A stretch of DNA of 63,605 bases from Enterovibrio gelatinilyticus (GTDB lineage Bacteria; Pseudomonadota; Gammaproteobacteria; Enterobacterales; Vibrionaceae): NCBI RefSeq assembly GCF_028683095.1, contig NZ_JAJUBC010000035.1, forward strand, positions 1-63,605, read 5' to 3'. The notes beneath the pieces are model-generated. The model searched no databases and had not been told where the DNA came from. It saw only the letters and a program-made list of their open reading frames with translations. Made by a program: the position numbers and the translations under genes. Positions 30,151-40,109 of the stretch are shown here, one piece after another (position 1 is the first letter of the stretch; each line of letters opens with the position of its first letter).

Positions 30151-30606
30151 ATGACGACAAATCGCAAAGTTTTACTACTCAATGGCCCCAACCTCAATAT
30201 GCTGGGCGTTCGTGAGCCTGGGCACTATGGACAGAGAACGTTAGACCAAATTGTCGCCGATCTGACCTCACTTGCTGCAAACCTCAACCTCCAGCTTGAA
30301 CATCTTCAGTCAAACGCCGAATACGCGCTGATTGACAGAATTCATCAAGCCATGGGTAATGTTGATTTTATTATTATCAACCCTGCTGCTTTTACACATA
30401 CAAGCGTGGCGCTTCGTGATGCCATCCTTGCAGTGGGTATCCCATTCATTGAGGTACACCTATCTAACGTCCACGCACGCGAACCTTTTCGCCACCACTC
30501 TTACTTTTCTGATAAAGCAGAAGGAGTGATTTGTGGCTTAGGTGCCGACGGATACGAATTTGCACTGAAGGCAGCGGCTCGCCGCCTGCAGTCAGACGCC
30601 AACTGA
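30151..30606 (+). CDS. aroQ: 3-dehydroquinate dehydratase, type II
   Basis: 151 residues. Third step of the shikimate pathway (3-dehydroquinate to 3-dehydroshikimate). Shows the type II signature [19 protein letters not shown] with the catalytic tyrosine and the [17 protein letters not shown] and [19 protein letters not shown] blocks. It leads the accB-accC operon (27 bp gap), an arrangement common in gammaproteobacteria. Confidence 0.97.
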   Translation: MTTNRKVLLLNGPNLNMLGVREPGHYGQRTLDQIVADLTSLAANLNLQLEHLQSNAEYALIDRIHQAMGNVDFIIINPAAFTHTSVALRDAILAVGIPFIEVHLSNVHAREPFRHHSYFSDKAEGVICGLGADGYEFALKAAARRLQSDAN

Positions 30607-30633
30607 ACAACAATTTTGAAGAGACTAGACACC

Positions 30634-31095
30634 ATGGATATTCGTAAAATCAAGAAACTGATTGAGCTGGTTGAAGAATCAGGCATTGCTGAACTAGAGA
30701 TTTCGGAAGGTGAAGAATCCGTGCGCATCAGCCGTGCAGTTGCACCTGTTGCAGCTCCAGTACAGTATGCAGCAGCGCCGGTTCCAGCACCTGTAGCACC
30801 TGCACCAGCGGCGGCGGCACCTGTTGCAGCTCCAGTTGAAGCAGCACCTGCAGAAGTCTCTGGCCACAAAGTTCTTTCGCCAATGGTAGGTACTTTCTAC
30901 CGTTCGCCAAGCCCAGAGGCTTCAGCGTTCGTAGAAGTCGGCCAATCAGTCAACGTTGGCGATACACTGTGTATCGTTGAAGCGATGAAAATGATGAACC
31001 AGATCCAATCTGACAAAGCAGGTGTGGTGAAGCAGATTTTGTGTGTAGACGGTCAAATCGTTGAGTTTGATGAAGCACTGATCATCATCGAGTAA
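30634..31095 (+). CDS. accB: Biotin carboxyl carrier protein of acetyl-CoA carboxylase
   Basis: 153 residues. Carries the biotin for the first committed step of fatty acid synthesis. N-terminal helix [20 protein letters not shown], an Ala/Pro/Val-rich flexible linker (about 37-75), then the biotinyl domain with K119 in EAMKM. The ATG at MDIRKIKK is the family start. Followed by accC after 12 bp. Confidence 0.97.
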   Translation: MDIRKIKKLIELVEESGIAELEISEGEESVRISRAVAPVAAPVQYAAAPVPAPVAPAPAAAAPVAAPVEAAPAEVSGHKVLSPMVGTFYRSPSPEASAFVEVGQSVNVGDTLCIVEAMKMMNQIQSDKAGVVKQILCVDGQIVEFDEALIIIE

Positions 31096-31107
31096 TCGAG
31101 GACAGTT

Positions 31108-32454
31108 ATGTTAGATAAAATTGTCATCGCTAACCGCGGTGAGATCGCGCTTCGTATCCTGCGTGCATGTAAAGAGCTAGGCATCAAAACCGTTGCCGTT
31201 CACTCTACCGCTGACCGCGATCTGAAGCACGTGCTGCTGGCAGACGAGTCGATTTGTATCGGCCCTGCATCAAGTGTTGAAAGTTACCTGAATATTCCAC
31301 GCATCATCAGTGCAGCAGAAGTCACTGGTGCTGTGGCTATCCACCCAGGCTACGGTTTCCTGTCTGAGAATGCGGATTTCGCAGAACAAGTCGAGCAATC
31401 TGGCTTTATCTTCGTTGGCCCTCGCGCTGAAACCATTCGCATCATGGGCGACAAAGTTGCAGCCATCAATGCGATGAAAAAAGCGGGCGTTCCATGTGTA
31501 CCGGGTTCAGATGGCCCGTTGGACAACGATGAAGCGAAAAACAAAGCATTTGCTAAACGTATTGGCTACCCAGTAATCATCAAAGCCTCTGGTGGCGGCG
31601 GTGGTCGTGGTATGCGTGTTGTTCGCTCTGAAGCTGAGCTGGTTGAATCTATCGCGATGACTCGCGCCGAAGCCAAAGCAGCGTTCAATAACGATGTGGT
31701 TTACATGGAGAAATTCCTAGAAAACCCTCGTCACATTGAAGTGCAAGTATTGGCAGACGGTCAAGGTGGTGCAATTCACCTTGGTGAGCGTGACTGTTCA
31801 ATGCAGCGTCGCCACCAGAAAGTGGTGGAAGAAGCCCCTGCACCGGGTATCACTGCTGAAATGCGTCGTTATATCGGTGAGCGTTGCTGCCGTGCATGTA
31901 TCGAAATTGGTTACCGCGGCGCGGGTACGTTTGAATTCTTATATGAAAACGGCGAGTTCTACTTCATCGAGATGAACACCCGTATTCAGGTTGAGCACCC
32001 TGTGACCGAAATGGTCACTGGCGTTGACTTGATCAAAGAGCAACTGCGCATTGCTGCAGGTCAGCCATTGTCATTCACGCAAGACGATATCGTGATTCGT
32101 GGCCACGCCATTGAATGTCGAATCAATGCGGAAGATCCAGTACGCTTCCTGCCGAGCCCAGGTAAAATCGATCGTTTCCATGCACCCGGCGGTATGGGCG
32201 TGCGTTGGGAGTCTCACGTATACTCTGGCTACACTGTGCCTCCTCACTACGACTCCATGATTGGTAAGCTGATTTGTTTCGGTGAAAACCGTGACGTAGC
32301 AATCGCTCGCATGCGTAATGCATTGAGTGAGACCATCATCGATGGCATCAAAACTAATATCCCGCTTCAGCTGGAAATTATGAAAGATGAAAACTTCCAG
32401 CACGGTGGCGCGAACATCCACTACTTGGAAAAGAAATTGGGTATTCATAAGTAA
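31108..32454 (+). CDS. accC: Biotin carboxylase subunit of acetyl-CoA carboxylase
   Basis: 448 residues. ATP-dependent carboxylation of biotin on AccB. ATP-grasp fold with [20 protein letters not shown] at the start, the glycine-rich loop [14 protein letters not shown], and [14 protein letters not shown]. Standard length. A terminator follows, so yhdT-panF has its own transcript or relies on read-through. Confidence 0.98.
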   Translation: MLDKIVIANRGEIALRILRACKELGIKTVAVHSTADRDLKHVLLADESICIGPASSVESYLNIPRIISAAEVTGAVAIHPGYGFLSENADFAEQVEQSGFIFVGPRAETIRIMGDKVAAINAMKKAGVPCVPGSDGPLDNDEAKNKAFAKRIGYPVIIKASGGGGGRGMRVVRSEAELVESIAMTRAEAKAAFNNDVVYMEKFLENPRHIEVQVLADGQGGAIHLGERDCSMQRRHQKVVEEAPAPGITAEMRRYIGERCCRACIEIGYRGAGTFEFLYENGEFYFIEMNTRIQVEHPVTEMVTGVDLIKEQLRIAAGQPLSFTQDDIVIRGHAIECRINAEDPVRFLPSPGKIDRFHAPGGMGVRWESHVYSGYTVPPHYDSMIGKLICFGENRDVAIARMRNALSETIIDGIKTNIPLQLEIMKDENFQHGGANIHYLEKKLGIHK

Positions 32455-32484
32455 TCACGCGATACGCTGATTCCTCAATCTCTC

Positions 32485-32518
32485 GAAAGGCTGCAGCAAT
32501 GCAGCCTTTTCTTTTTTC
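32485..32518 (+). terminator. accC terminator
   Basis: Stem AAAGGCTGCA/TGCAGCCTTT with a short loop and a T-rich tail (TTCTTTTTT), about 32 bp after accC. Confidence 0.85.
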
Positions 32519-32732
32519 GAAGCCAAATACTCCCCGATTCGATTGCCGATTTATCTTAAGCGGTAGAGTCATCTAGCAGGTTGTCCTCGCCACCCTCTGC
32601 TCGACATAAACTAACACGCATCTTACCCCCTGCACCTTATGCAAGATTACGAGTACAATGTGCGCCTTTTCTTCACACTGTATTGTTGCAAACAGACGCT
32701 GGAAACCACCGTTTCTGTTTTGGAGACGTCTT

Positions 32733-33014
32733 ATGAAGACACTTAGCAGCCGATACCGCCAAGCACATAAAGAAGCAAAATGGGCCATTGCGCTCGCCAT
32801 CGCTTATTTCGTTTGGTGGTATGCCTCCGCCTATGGACTTGCCCCTGAAGGCATTGAGCAAACACTTCCGACGCTGTATTTCGGCATGCCACTTTGGTTT
32901 CTCATGGCATGCGTTATCGGTCCGTTCATCTTTACCGTACTGTGCGCCTTGATGGTGAAGTACCTCTATAAAGATATGCCTCTCGATATCGAACAGGACT
33001 CGTCCAATGAATAG
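32733..33014 (+). CDS. yhdT: YhdT family (DUF997) small membrane protein
   Basis: 93 residues with two membrane segments (about 20-38 and 52-76). YhdT proteins are nearly always encoded just before panF and may help it. GGAGA lies upstream of the chosen ATG (MKTLSSRYRQAHKEAKWAIALA). Its last eight bases overlap the start of panF, so translation is coupled. Confidence 0.9.
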   Translation: MKTLSSRYRQAHKEAKWAIALAIAYFVWWYASAYGLAPEGIEQTLPTLYFGMPLWFLMACVIGPFIFTVLCALMVKYLYKDMPLDIEQDSSNE

Positions 33015-34464
33015 CCAGTTACTCATTCCGATGGCGCTGTATTTGGTCGCCGTGTTTGCCTTAGCTATTTACTCGCGCCGAGAAGGTCAAAAGAGCCAAG
33101 GTTTTTTAAGCGAATACCTACTCGGTAACCGCAGCATGGGCGGTTTTGTGCTTGCTATGACATTAGCGGCAACTTATGCCAGTGCAAGTTCGTTCATCGG
33201 TGGCCCAGGCGCCGCGTATAAAATGGGATTAGGCTGGGTATTACTGGCGATGATCCAACTGCCCGCAGCTTGGCTCACGCTCGGCGTTCTGGGTAAAAAG
33301 TTTGCCATTGAGTCTCGCCGCCACAATGCACTCACACTGAATGACATGCTCTACGCACGATATAAAAACCGTGCCGTGGTCATTTTTGCCTCCCTTGCGC
33401 TGCTACTGGCCTTTTTCGGCACCATGGTGGTTCAGTTTGTCGGTGGCGCGCGTTTGCTTCAAACCGTCACCGGGCTTTCTTACATGCACGGGTTAATGCT
33501 ATTTGCCTTAACCGTCGGCATATACACCACCATTGGCGGCTTCCGCGCAGTGGTGATGACCGACACCGTACAAGGCATCATGATGATCATCGGCACCATT
33601 GCACTCTTGGTTGGTATCGTGCATGCAGGTGGCAGCATTGGTGAGATGATGACAGAGCTGCACGCCATCGACCCTGCACTTATTACACCTTACGGCCCTG
33701 ATGAATTCCTCTCACAGCCCTTCATGCTCAGTTTCTGGGTATTGGTGTGTTTTGGTGTGATAGGGCTACCTCATGCCGCGGTGCGCTGCATGTCGTATAA
33801 ATCGAGTGGTTCTTTGCACAAAGGCATGGTGATCAGCACCGCCATGGTGGCATTTTTAATGCTAGGGATGCACCTCGCTGGCGCGCTCGGTCGTGCCATC
33901 GTGCCAGACGTGGCAAACCCCGACCAAATCATGCCAACGTTAATGATGACGGTACTCCCTCCAGTGGTTGCGGGGGTGTTCCTTGCTGGGCCGATGGCAG
34001 CCATCATGTCCACCATTGATTCGCAACTGATTCAGGCATCTGCGACGTTACTGAAAGATTTGTACCTCAACTACATCAACCCTAACGCCGAACGCCAACC
34101 TGAAATAGAAAGCAAGCTACCAACACTCTCTCTTTGGGTGACCGGAATTTTCTCATTGCTTGTGTTTGTCGCCGCCACTAACCCACCAGATATGATTATC
34201 TGGCTTAACTTACTGGCCTTCGGGGGTATGCAAGCTGTTTTCCTTTGGCCTCTTGTTCTCGGTTTGTATTGGAAGAAAGCGACAGCAGCAGGCGCAATGG
34301 CTTCCATGTTGACAGGGCTGGGTAGCTATGCGGCATTGTCGACCTTCAAACCAGATATGAGCGGTATTCATGCCATTGTACCTGCATTGAGTATTAGCCT
34401 CGTGGCATTCATTATGGTCAGCACACTCCAGCATCAACGTCTTCAGCCCACCGCAGACGCGTAA
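33007..34464 (+). CDS. panF: Sodium/pantothenate symporter
   Basis: 485 residues, SSS family with about 13 membrane segments. Imports pantothenate for coenzyme A synthesis, fitting its place beside acetyl-CoA carboxylase genes. Typical blocks: FLSEYLLGNRSMGGFVLAMTLAATYASASSFIGGPGAAY (in parts: LLGNRSMGGFVLAMTL) and GLPHAAVRCMSYKSS. It starts inside the end of yhdT. Terminator follows. Confidence 0.93.
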   Translation: MNSQLLIPMALYLVAVFALAIYSRREGQKSQGFLSEYLLGNRSMGGFVLAMTLAATYASASSFIGGPGAAYKMGLGWVLLAMIQLPAAWLTLGVLGKKFAIESRRHNALTLNDMLYARYKNRAVVIFASLALLLAFFGTMVVQFVGGARLLQTVTGLSYMHGLMLFALTVGIYTTIGGFRAVVMTDTVQGIMMIIGTIALLVGIVHAGGSIGEMMTELHAIDPALITPYGPDEFLSQPFMLSFWVLVCFGVIGLPHAAVRCMSYKSSGSLHKGMVISTAMVAFLMLGMHLAGALGRAIVPDVANPDQIMPTLMMTVLPPVVAGVFLAGPMAAIMSTIDSQLIQASATLLKDLYLNYINPNAERQPEIESKLPTLSLWVTGIFSLLVFVAATNPPDMIIWLNLLAFGGMQAVFLWPLVLGLYWKKATAAGAMASMLTGLGSYAALSTFKPDMSGIHAIVPALSISLVAFIMVSTLQHQRLQPTADA

Positions 34465-34483
34465 GGTAATACATTCCCCCTCT

Positions 34484-34511
34484 CGGACAGCCTCGGCTGT
34501 CCGTTTTTTTA
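34484..34511 (+). terminator. panF terminator
   Basis: Stem CGGACAGCC/GGCTGTCCG with a 2-nt apparent loop and seven Ts. Confidence 0.88.
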
Positions 34512-34615
34512 TGTTTTCTTAGCGATACGCTTCCTCGACCCTATGCGAGCTGACTACTTTTTATGCTAGAATCCGCCCCCTAAAACCGTAGTGAAACGAA
34601 AAAAGTGAATTAACC

Positions 34616-35500
34616 ATGCCTTGGATTCAAATCAAACTGAACGCAACAGCGGAAACGGCAGAGCCAATCGGCGATATGCTGATGGACGACGCAGGCGCAC
34701 TGTCAGTGACTTTCCTTGATGCTAAAGACACACCTGTCTTCGAACCTATGCCAGGTGAAACCCGCCTGTGGGGTGAAACAGACATCGTGGCACTTTACGA
34801 TGCAGAAACCGACATGGATGCGGTAATGAGCATACTGAAAGCAAGTCCACTGCTTGTTGAAGGTTTCGCGCATAAAATCGAACAATTGGAAGACAAGGAT
34901 TGGGAACGCGCTTGGATGGACAACTTCAAGCCAATGCGTTTTGGTCAGCGTCTTTGGGTTTGCCCAAGCTGGTGTGATGCACCCGATCCAGACGCCGTCA
35001 ACATCATGCTAGATCCTGGTCTTGCATTTGGTACGGGCACACACCCAACGACCTCTCTTTGCTTAGAGTGGCTGGATGGCCTCGACCTCAATGGTAAAAC
35101 CGTGATCGACTTTGGTTGTGGCTCAGGCATTCTTTCGCTGGCAGCTTTACTGTTAGGTGCAGAAAAAGTGATCGGTATTGATATCGACCCTCAAGCACTA
35201 CAAGCGTCAAAAGCTAACGCAGAACGCAATGGCGTTTCAGATCGTCTAGAGCTTTACCTGCCAAAAGACCAACCAGAGAACCTACAGGCTGAAATCGTGG
35301 TCGCGAATATTCTCGCTGGTCCATTACGTGAGCTTTCTCCTGTGATCAAAAGCCTGATGATGCCAAACGGTAAATTGGCAATGTCTGGTGTTCTTGAAGC
35401 ACAAGCAGAGTCTGTTGCCGATTGTTACCGCGATGAATTGAACGTAGATGACATCATTGTGAAAGAAGAATGGTGTCGTATTACGGGCCAGAAAGCCTAA
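34616..35500 (+). CDS. prmA: Ribosomal protein L11 methyltransferase
   Basis: 294 residues. Trimethylates ribosomal protein L11 (rplK, also in this window) using S-adenosylmethionine. Start [10 protein letters not shown] is typical; the methyltransferase domain has [18 protein letters not shown], the SAM loop [20 protein letters not shown] and the NILAGPL motif. Followed by dusB-fis as in most gammaproteobacteria. Confidence 0.97.
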   Translation: MPWIQIKLNATAETAEPIGDMLMDDAGALSVTFLDAKDTPVFEPMPGETRLWGETDIVALYDAETDMDAVMSILKASPLLVEGFAHKIEQLEDKDWERAWMDNFKPMRFGQRLWVCPSWCDAPDPDAVNIMLDPGLAFGTGTHPTTSLCLEWLDGLDLNGKTVIDFGCGSGILSLAALLLGAEKVIGIDIDPQALQASKANAERNGVSDRLELYLPKDQPENLQAEIVVANILAGPLRELSPVIKSLMMPNGKLAMSGVLEAQAESVADCYRDELNVDDIIVKEEWCRITGQKA

Positions 35501-35587
35501 CTCAGTGATAATTGAACATTTTTTGTACTAAAAAATTGAATTCACTGACTTTTTAGAAAATCAAGACAGAACGCTCAAATATTGGCC

Positions 35588-35625
35588 TTTTCAGAGCGAG
35601 AAAAAATGCGTAAAATGCGCGCCCT
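35588..35625 (+). promoter_or_regulatory. Probable stringent-type promoter of dusB-fis
   Basis: TAAAAT (35611-35616) followed by a GC-rich discriminator GCGCGCCC, with a T-rich -35-like element about 16-17 bp upstream (TTTTCA). The fis operon promoter of enterics has the same kind of discriminator and growth-rate control. It sits about 30 bp ahead of the chosen dusB start. Confidence 0.5.
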
Positions 35626-35647
35626 TGCTGAGTTAGAAGGTAATACC

Positions 35648-36613
35648 TTGCAAATCGGACCATACAAGCTGGAAAACACCCTTATCGTCGCGCCCATGGC
35701 TGGCGTAACAGATAGGCCATTTCGCGAGCTTTGCCTTAGCCACGGTGCAGGCATGGCTGTCAGTGAAATGATGTCTTCCAATCCAGCGATGTGGCGAACC
35801 GCTAAGTCGATGAACAGGATGGTTCATCTCGATGAAAAAGGGATTCGTTCTGTTCAGATTGCAGGTGCAGAACCAACTTTGATGGCAGATGCCGCACGTT
35901 ACTGTGTTGAGAATGGCGCTCAAATCGTCGATATCAACATGGGTTGTCCGGCAAAAAAGGTCAATAAAAAACTGGCCGGTTCAGCATTGCTGACCCGACC
36001 CGACATCATTGAGCAAATCCTGAAAGCAGTGGTTTCTGCGGTTGATGTTCCTGTCACCCTGAAAACACGGACAGGATGGGATCCGGAGAACAAGAATTGT
36101 CTCCAGATTGCCAAACTGGCTGAAGACTGCGGCATACAAGCACTGGCCCTACACGGTCGTACACGTGCTTGTATGTATAAAGGAGAAGCTGAGTACGACA
36201 GCATTCGTGCCGTTAAAGAGGCTATTTCTATTCCCGTTATCGCCAACGGAGATATTGATACCCCTCAGAAAGCGAAACATGTGCTGGAGTACACAGGTGC
36301 AGATGCCTTAATGATCGGCCGCCCGGCACAAGGGCGTCCATGGATTTTCCGAGAAATCCAACACTACCTCGACACGGGTGAAGAGCTTGCTGCTCCACCT
36401 ATGAAAGAAGTAGAAGCAATTTTGTTAGGTCATGTTCAAGAGCTACACCAATTTTATGGTGAACTTAAAGGACTACGTATCGCACGCAAACACGTGGGAT
36501 GGTACCTGAAAGAACATGATCTAATTGGCGATTTTCGCCGGACTTTCAACGCAATCGAAGACGCCAACCAGCAGATCGATGCGCTGCAAGATTATTTCGT
36601 AAACGTTGCATAA
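35648..36613 (+). CDS. dusB: tRNA-dihydrouridine synthase B
   Basis: 321 residues. FMN enzyme that reduces uridine in the tRNA D-loop. Motifs: [15 protein letters not shown], the catalytic cysteine in [11 protein letters not shown], and [10 protein letters not shown] and [13 protein letters not shown] for FMN phosphate binding. I chose TTG ([10 protein letters not shown]), which has GAAGG 7 nt upstream and gives the exact family length; a longer frame from 35582 overlaps the promoter. fis follows after 23 bp. Confidence 0.93.
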   Translation: MQIGPYKLENTLIVAPMAGVTDRPFRELCLSHGAGMAVSEMMSSNPAMWRTAKSMNRMVHLDEKGIRSVQIAGAEPTLMADAARYCVENGAQIVDINMGCPAKKVNKKLAGSALLTRPDIIEQILKAVVSAVDVPVTLKTRTGWDPENKNCLQIAKLAEDCGIQALALHGRTRACMYKGEAEYDSIRAVKEAISIPVIANGDIDTPQKAKHVLEYTGADALMIGRPAQGRPWIFREIQHYLDTGEELAAPPMKEVEAILLGHVQELHQFYGELKGLRIARKHVGWYLKEHDLIGDFRRTFNAIEDANQQIDALQDYFVNVA

Positions 36614-36636
36614 AATACGAGAAGAGCTGACAGAGT

Positions 36637-36933
36637 ATGTTCGAACAAAACCTGACTTCAGAAGCATTGACAGTGACTACTGTGACTTCACAAGATCAAA
36701 TCACCCAGAAGCCACTGCGTGACTCAGTAAAAGCCTCCCTAAAAAACTACCTAGCGCAGTTGAATGGCCAGGAAGTCAATGACCTGTACGAGCTGGTACT
36801 GGCAGAAGTTGAGCAGCCACTGCTGGACACCATCATGCAATACACTCGCGGTAACCAAACCCGCGCAGCAACCATGATGGGTATCAACCGTGGTACTCTG
36901 CGTAAGAAACTGAAAAAATACGGCATGAACTAA
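36637..36933 (+). CDS. fis: DNA-binding protein Fis
   Basis: 98 residues, the exact length of enteric Fis. Nucleoid protein that activates rRNA and other stable RNA promoters in fast growth. The C-terminal helix-turn-helix [20 protein letters not shown] and tail KLKKYGMN are virtually invariant. Co-transcribed with dusB. A likely target, the rRNA P1 promoter, lies at the left edge of this window. Confidence 0.98.
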   Translation: MFEQNLTSEALTVTTVTSQDQITQKPLRDSVKASLKNYLAQLNGQEVNDLYELVLAEVEQPLLDTIMQYTRGNQTRAATMMGINRGTLRKKLKKYGMN

Positions 36934-36957
36934 GTTCAAGCCCTATAAACAGTTTTA

Positions 36958-36993
36958 AAACAAAGGCCAAGCTTCTAAAGCTTGGCCTTTGTT
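36958..36993 (+). terminator. fis terminator
   Basis: Long stem AACAAAGGCCAAGC/GCTTGGCCTTTGTT with loop TTCTAAA, about 25 bp after fis. Confidence 0.88.
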
Positions 36994-37130
36994 GTTTCTG
37001 CTTCATTAGAAATGAATTCCTCACACAGCCCTCACGCCTCTTTCACAATCTCAAATTGCACGCGCCTATGCTCTGAACTTATACTCTCTCCCTAAATCGC
37101 TCGGCCTACACGTATGACTGGAGAGACACA

Positions 37131-38294
37131 ATGGGGCACACCAACGCCACCAGCGACACCCAAAAGATGAGCAACCAAGACAAGCCTGCCATCTTGCATA
37201 TCTGTCTTTCTACTGGCTGGGGCGGCCTTGAGATGTACCCTTCTCGTATGGGCAAAGAATTTATCGACAAAGGCTATCGCGTGTTTGGGCTGGCATCAGA
37301 AAACTCTCGCGTTGCCAATGCCATGAAAGAAGCAGGCATGGACGTGTTTACCGTCCCGAAAAAAGCAGCACTTTTTGGCCCAACGCTTTTTGCGCTCAAT
37401 AAATGGCTCAAGGCCAACAATGTACAGATTGTGCATTGCCACAAATCCGGCGACATCTTGATCTCTGCTTTATTGAGCCTTTTGACACGCAGATACACCC
37501 TGTTTACCGAGCATATGGGTGTGAAACGCCCTAAAAAAGATATCTACCACCGCTGGGTCTATGGTCACGTCGATCAGGTGCTTTCAATCAGCAACGAAAC
37601 CTACCAACGCAATATCAAAGCGCTCCCTGTCGTCGAAAACAAAGTCGAAAGGCTATGGCTAGGCACCTACATTGAGAAGAAAACGTTCGATGAAGAAAAT
37701 CGCCCCCACCTTTTAGCGGACGAATACGGTCTTTCTCATGACACCACCTTTATCGGTTCAGTTGGCCGTATTTGTGATGGCAAAGGTCAGGCTGATTTAC
37801 TGGCTGGGTTTGAATTGATCGCGGCTGATTATCCCAATACGCACTTGGTATTGATTGGTGGGCTCAACCCTGATGAAGGCGCAGATGAAGATTTTTCTAA
37901 CAAGCTGCAAGAGAAAGCCAAGTCTTCCGTTTTTGCAGACAGAGTGCATCTCGCAGGGTACCGTAAAAATGTGCCTACGCTGTTAGAAGAAATTCAGATT
38001 GTCTGTCTACCCTATTGGAATGAAGCATTTGGCTTAACGGCGATTGAAGCCATGGCCCAGCATTGCGCCATCGTGGCATCAAATACAGGGGCGCTACCTG
38101 AGATATTGGAAGAAACAGGCGTGTATAGCGCACCTCAAGATCCGCAGTCTATTGCCGCAGGGCTGAAGCAGTACTTAGATGATCCCGCGTTAATCGCGAA
38201 AAATGCACAAGAAGGATATTTACGCGCTGTTGAGCATTTTTCGATGCAGGGGCACGCTGACAAGCTCGAAGAGATCTATTTGAGAGGTGTTTAG
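37131..38294 (+). CDS. Glycosyltransferase family 4 protein
   Basis: 387 residues with the two-Rossmann GT-B fold: N-terminal half LHICLSTGWGGLEMYPSRMG with the glycine-rich loop, HCHKSGD, and the C-terminal nucleotide-sugar site ending in the E-x7-E motif (EAFGLTAIEAMA). Likely a cytosolic transferase for a lipopolysaccharide or other glycan; sugar and acceptor unknown. It stands alone between fis and ppnP, not inside a polysaccharide locus. GGAGAG precedes the ATG. Confidence 0.88.
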   Translation: MGHTNATSDTQKMSNQDKPAILHICLSTGWGGLEMYPSRMGKEFIDKGYRVFGLASENSRVANAMKEAGMDVFTVPKKAALFGPTLFALNKWLKANNVQIVHCHKSGDILISALLSLLTRRYTLFTEHMGVKRPKKDIYHRWVYGHVDQVLSISNETYQRNIKALPVVENKVERLWLGTYIEKKTFDEENRPHLLADEYGLSHDTTFIGSVGRICDGKGQADLLAGFELIAADYPNTHLVLIGGLNPDEGADEDFSNKLQEKAKSSVFADRVHLAGYRKNVPTLLEEIQIVCLPYWNEAFGLTAIEAMAQHCAIVASNTGALPEILEETGVYSAPQDPQSIAAGLKQYLDDPALIAKNAQEGYLRAVEHFSMQGHADKLEEIYLRGV

Positions 38295-38352
38295 TCTTCC
38301 TTCCTCTTGAATGCCTCTTGAATGCCGCACAATGAACAACTAGCCAAAAAAC

Positions 38353-38386
38353 ATAAAAAAAGCGCCAACAATGGCGCTTTTTTTAT
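38353..38386 (+). terminator. Terminator shared by the glycosyltransferase and ppnP genes
   Basis: Stem AAAAAAAGCGCC/GGCGCTTTTTTT with loop AACAAT, A-rich before and T-rich after, between convergent genes; it can act on both strands. Confidence 0.85.
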
Positions 38387-38417
38387 GAAAGCCTAAAGAT
38401 GATTAGGCTCTGAGCAA

Positions 38418-38696
38418 TTACAGGTATTCACACAGGTAAGCAGTGGTTTGCTCAACCTTCACTTGGAAAGATGATTCACCTGGGATTTCAAAGTCATCAC
38501 CTGCGCCGAAGGTTTCCCATTCGATATGACCCGGCAACTTAACAGTCAGCTCACCTTTAATCACTTTCATACGCTCAGGGGCTGCTGTACCAAACGTGTA
38601 CTCACCCACTTCCATCACGCCTATGCTCAATGGGCCTTTGTTTTCAAAGCTGATGGACTTCACGCCACCATCAAAATATTCGTTTACCTTTAACAT
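38418..38696 (-). CDS. ppnP: Pyrimidine/purine nucleoside phosphorylase PpnP (DUF1255)
   Basis: 92-residue single-domain cupin. Splits nucleosides with phosphate to base and ribose-1-phosphate (shown for E. coli YaiE). Start [19 protein letters not shown] and the block [17 protein letters not shown] are typical. Divergent from tpx. Confidence 0.93.
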   Translation of the reverse strand: MLKVNEYFDGGVKSISFENKGPLSIGVMEVGEYTFGTAAPERMKVIKGELTVKLPGHIEWETFGAGDDFEIPGESSFQVKVEQTTAYLCEYL

Positions 38697-38956
38697 CTTT
38701 GTCCTTACTTATCTTGTGATGTACCCATTCGATGGCAAGGTGTGTGTTTGTCACTGCGCTATATTCGGCGGGTACGTATCCTTTCGGTTTCCCTGACGCT
38801 ATCACACTCTTTTTGCGTTCCCAAACACTATTTAGTCTAGTGACGAAGAGAACCAAATCAGAGTCTTAAGCCGTATCACGTATTTTATACACTTGGTATG
38901 CGCTGCATGTGCCAGACTTACCAATCACACGCGTTTTTATTAACAAGGAACCCACA

Positions 38957-39460
38957 ATGTCACAAGTTACGTTTCATGGACAGCCTCTTCCACTCTCAGG
39001 TTCAATCCCAGCCACTGGCGCACCAGCACCTGACTTTTCACTGACGGCGGGCGATCTGTCTGATCTCACGCTAGAAAGCCTTCGCGGTAACAAAGTCGTT
39101 CTCAACATTTTCCCAAGCATTGATACACCAACGTGTGCGAGTAGCGTGCGTGCATTCAATGAAAAAGCGGCATCAACCAGCAACACAAAGGTCGTGTGTG
39201 TGTCTGCTGATCTGCCATTTGCTGTTAGCCGTTTCTGCGAGCTGGAAGGTCTGGAGAACGTTCAGCATGCTTCAACGTTTAGAAGCCCTGCGTTTCTAAA
39301 AGACTACGGTCTTTTGATTGCTGAAGGGCCACTACGCGATTTAGCAGCACGAGCAGTCGTGGTATTGAATGAAGGCGGTGTAGTGACTTACGTTGAGCTT
39401 GTTGGTGAATTAGGTGACGAGCCAAACTATGATGCCGCACTAGCTGCATTGTCTGCATAA
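38957..39460 (+). CDS. tpx: Thiol peroxidase
   Basis: 167 residues, atypical 2-Cys peroxiredoxin that reduces hydroperoxides with thioredoxin. Peroxidatic C60 in SIDTPTCASSVRAFN and resolving C94 in SRFCELEGL; a third cysteine C81 is also present. The ATG at MSQVTFHGQ is preceded by AAGGAA. Usually periplasm-like in name (scavengase p20) but lacks a signal peptide, so cytosolic. Confidence 0.96.
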   Translation: MSQVTFHGQPLPLSGSIPATGAPAPDFSLTAGDLSDLTLESLRGNKVVLNIFPSIDTPTCASSVRAFNEKAASTSNTKVVCVSADLPFAVSRFCELEGLENVQHASTFRSPAFLKDYGLLIAEGPLRDLAARAVVVLNEGGVVTYVELVGELGDEPNYDAALAALSA

Positions 39461-39474
39461 TTGCGCTAAGGCAA

Positions 39475-39508
39475 GAAAAAAAGCGAGCCTATCAAGCTCG
39501 CTTTTTCG
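39475..39508. terminator. Terminator shared by tpx and zntR
   Basis: Stem AAAAAGCGAGC(C)/GCTCGCTTTTT between convergent genes, A/T runs on both sides so it can serve both. Confidence 0.82.
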
Positions 39509-39518
39509 TTCGAATTAG

Positions 39519-39929
39519 CTATTCATCTGCGAGCGCTTCAAGTATCGAGCAATGGCTTGCGTCATCATCAACGTGCCCACAGCACGCATCGTTGAGCTTT
39601 TTAAGCGCCACACGAATTTGCGCCAGTTCAGCGATTTTCTGATCTATTTCATCCAGCTTCTTTTGAGTGATCCCTTTTACTTCTGCGCAACTATGCTGGC
39701 TCGCTTCAAGACGGATATCCAACAATTCTTGAATTTCATCGAGCGTCAGGCCGATACGCTTTGCTTTCAAAATAAAGTGGATACGCGACACGGCATCTTC
39801 ATCATAAAGACGATAGCCGCTGTCACTTCGTGAAGAAGGCTGAAGTAGTCCGACTTTCTCATAAAAACGCAGAGTATCGCCCGACACGCCCGCCCGCTTG
39901 GCTAACTGCCCAATCTGTAACATCTTCAT
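39519..39929 (-). CDS. zntR: MerR family zinc-responsive regulator ZntR
   Basis: 137 residues. MerR helix-turn-helix (IGQLAKRAGVSGDTLRFYEKVGLL), a long dimer helix, and the C-terminal metal loop CCGHVDDDASHCSILEAL whose CC...H...C pattern is that of ZntR. Activates zinc/lead/cadmium efflux ATPase zntA in relatives; no zntA is next to it here. Start chosen with GGAAG 9 nt upstream; the longer frame to 39971 overlaps the purH control region. Confidence 0.88.
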   Translation of the reverse strand: MKMLQIGQLAKRAGVSGDTLRFYEKVGLLQPSSRSDSGYRLYDEDAVSRIHFILKAKRIGLTLDEIQELLDIRLEASQHSCAEVKGITQKKLDEIDQKIAELAQIRVALKKLNDACCGHVDDDASHCSILEALADE

Positions 39930-39965
39930 GAATTGTTTCTTCCGGATTCTGTGACAAAACAACAA

Positions 39966-39981
39966 AAGCAATCGATTGCGT
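39966..39981. promoter_or_regulatory. PurR-like box upstream of purH-purD
   Basis: AAGCAATCGATTGCGT matches 13 of 16 positions of the PurR consensus ACGCAAACGTTTGCGT and is palindromic at its centre. It is followed by a -10-like TAGAAT (39995-40000). purH and purD are PurR targets in enterics, so repression by purines is likely. Confidence 0.6.
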
Positions 39982-40109
39982 CACCAAATTAGGTTAGAAT
40001 GTGCGCCATTCCAACGTGAGACACCGCGGTGTCTGGGTCTTTGGCAAAAGGGTCTCTTTCTGACCATTTTGCCAAATATCCTATCCCCACAGTTAAAGAG
40101 ATGGTAGCA

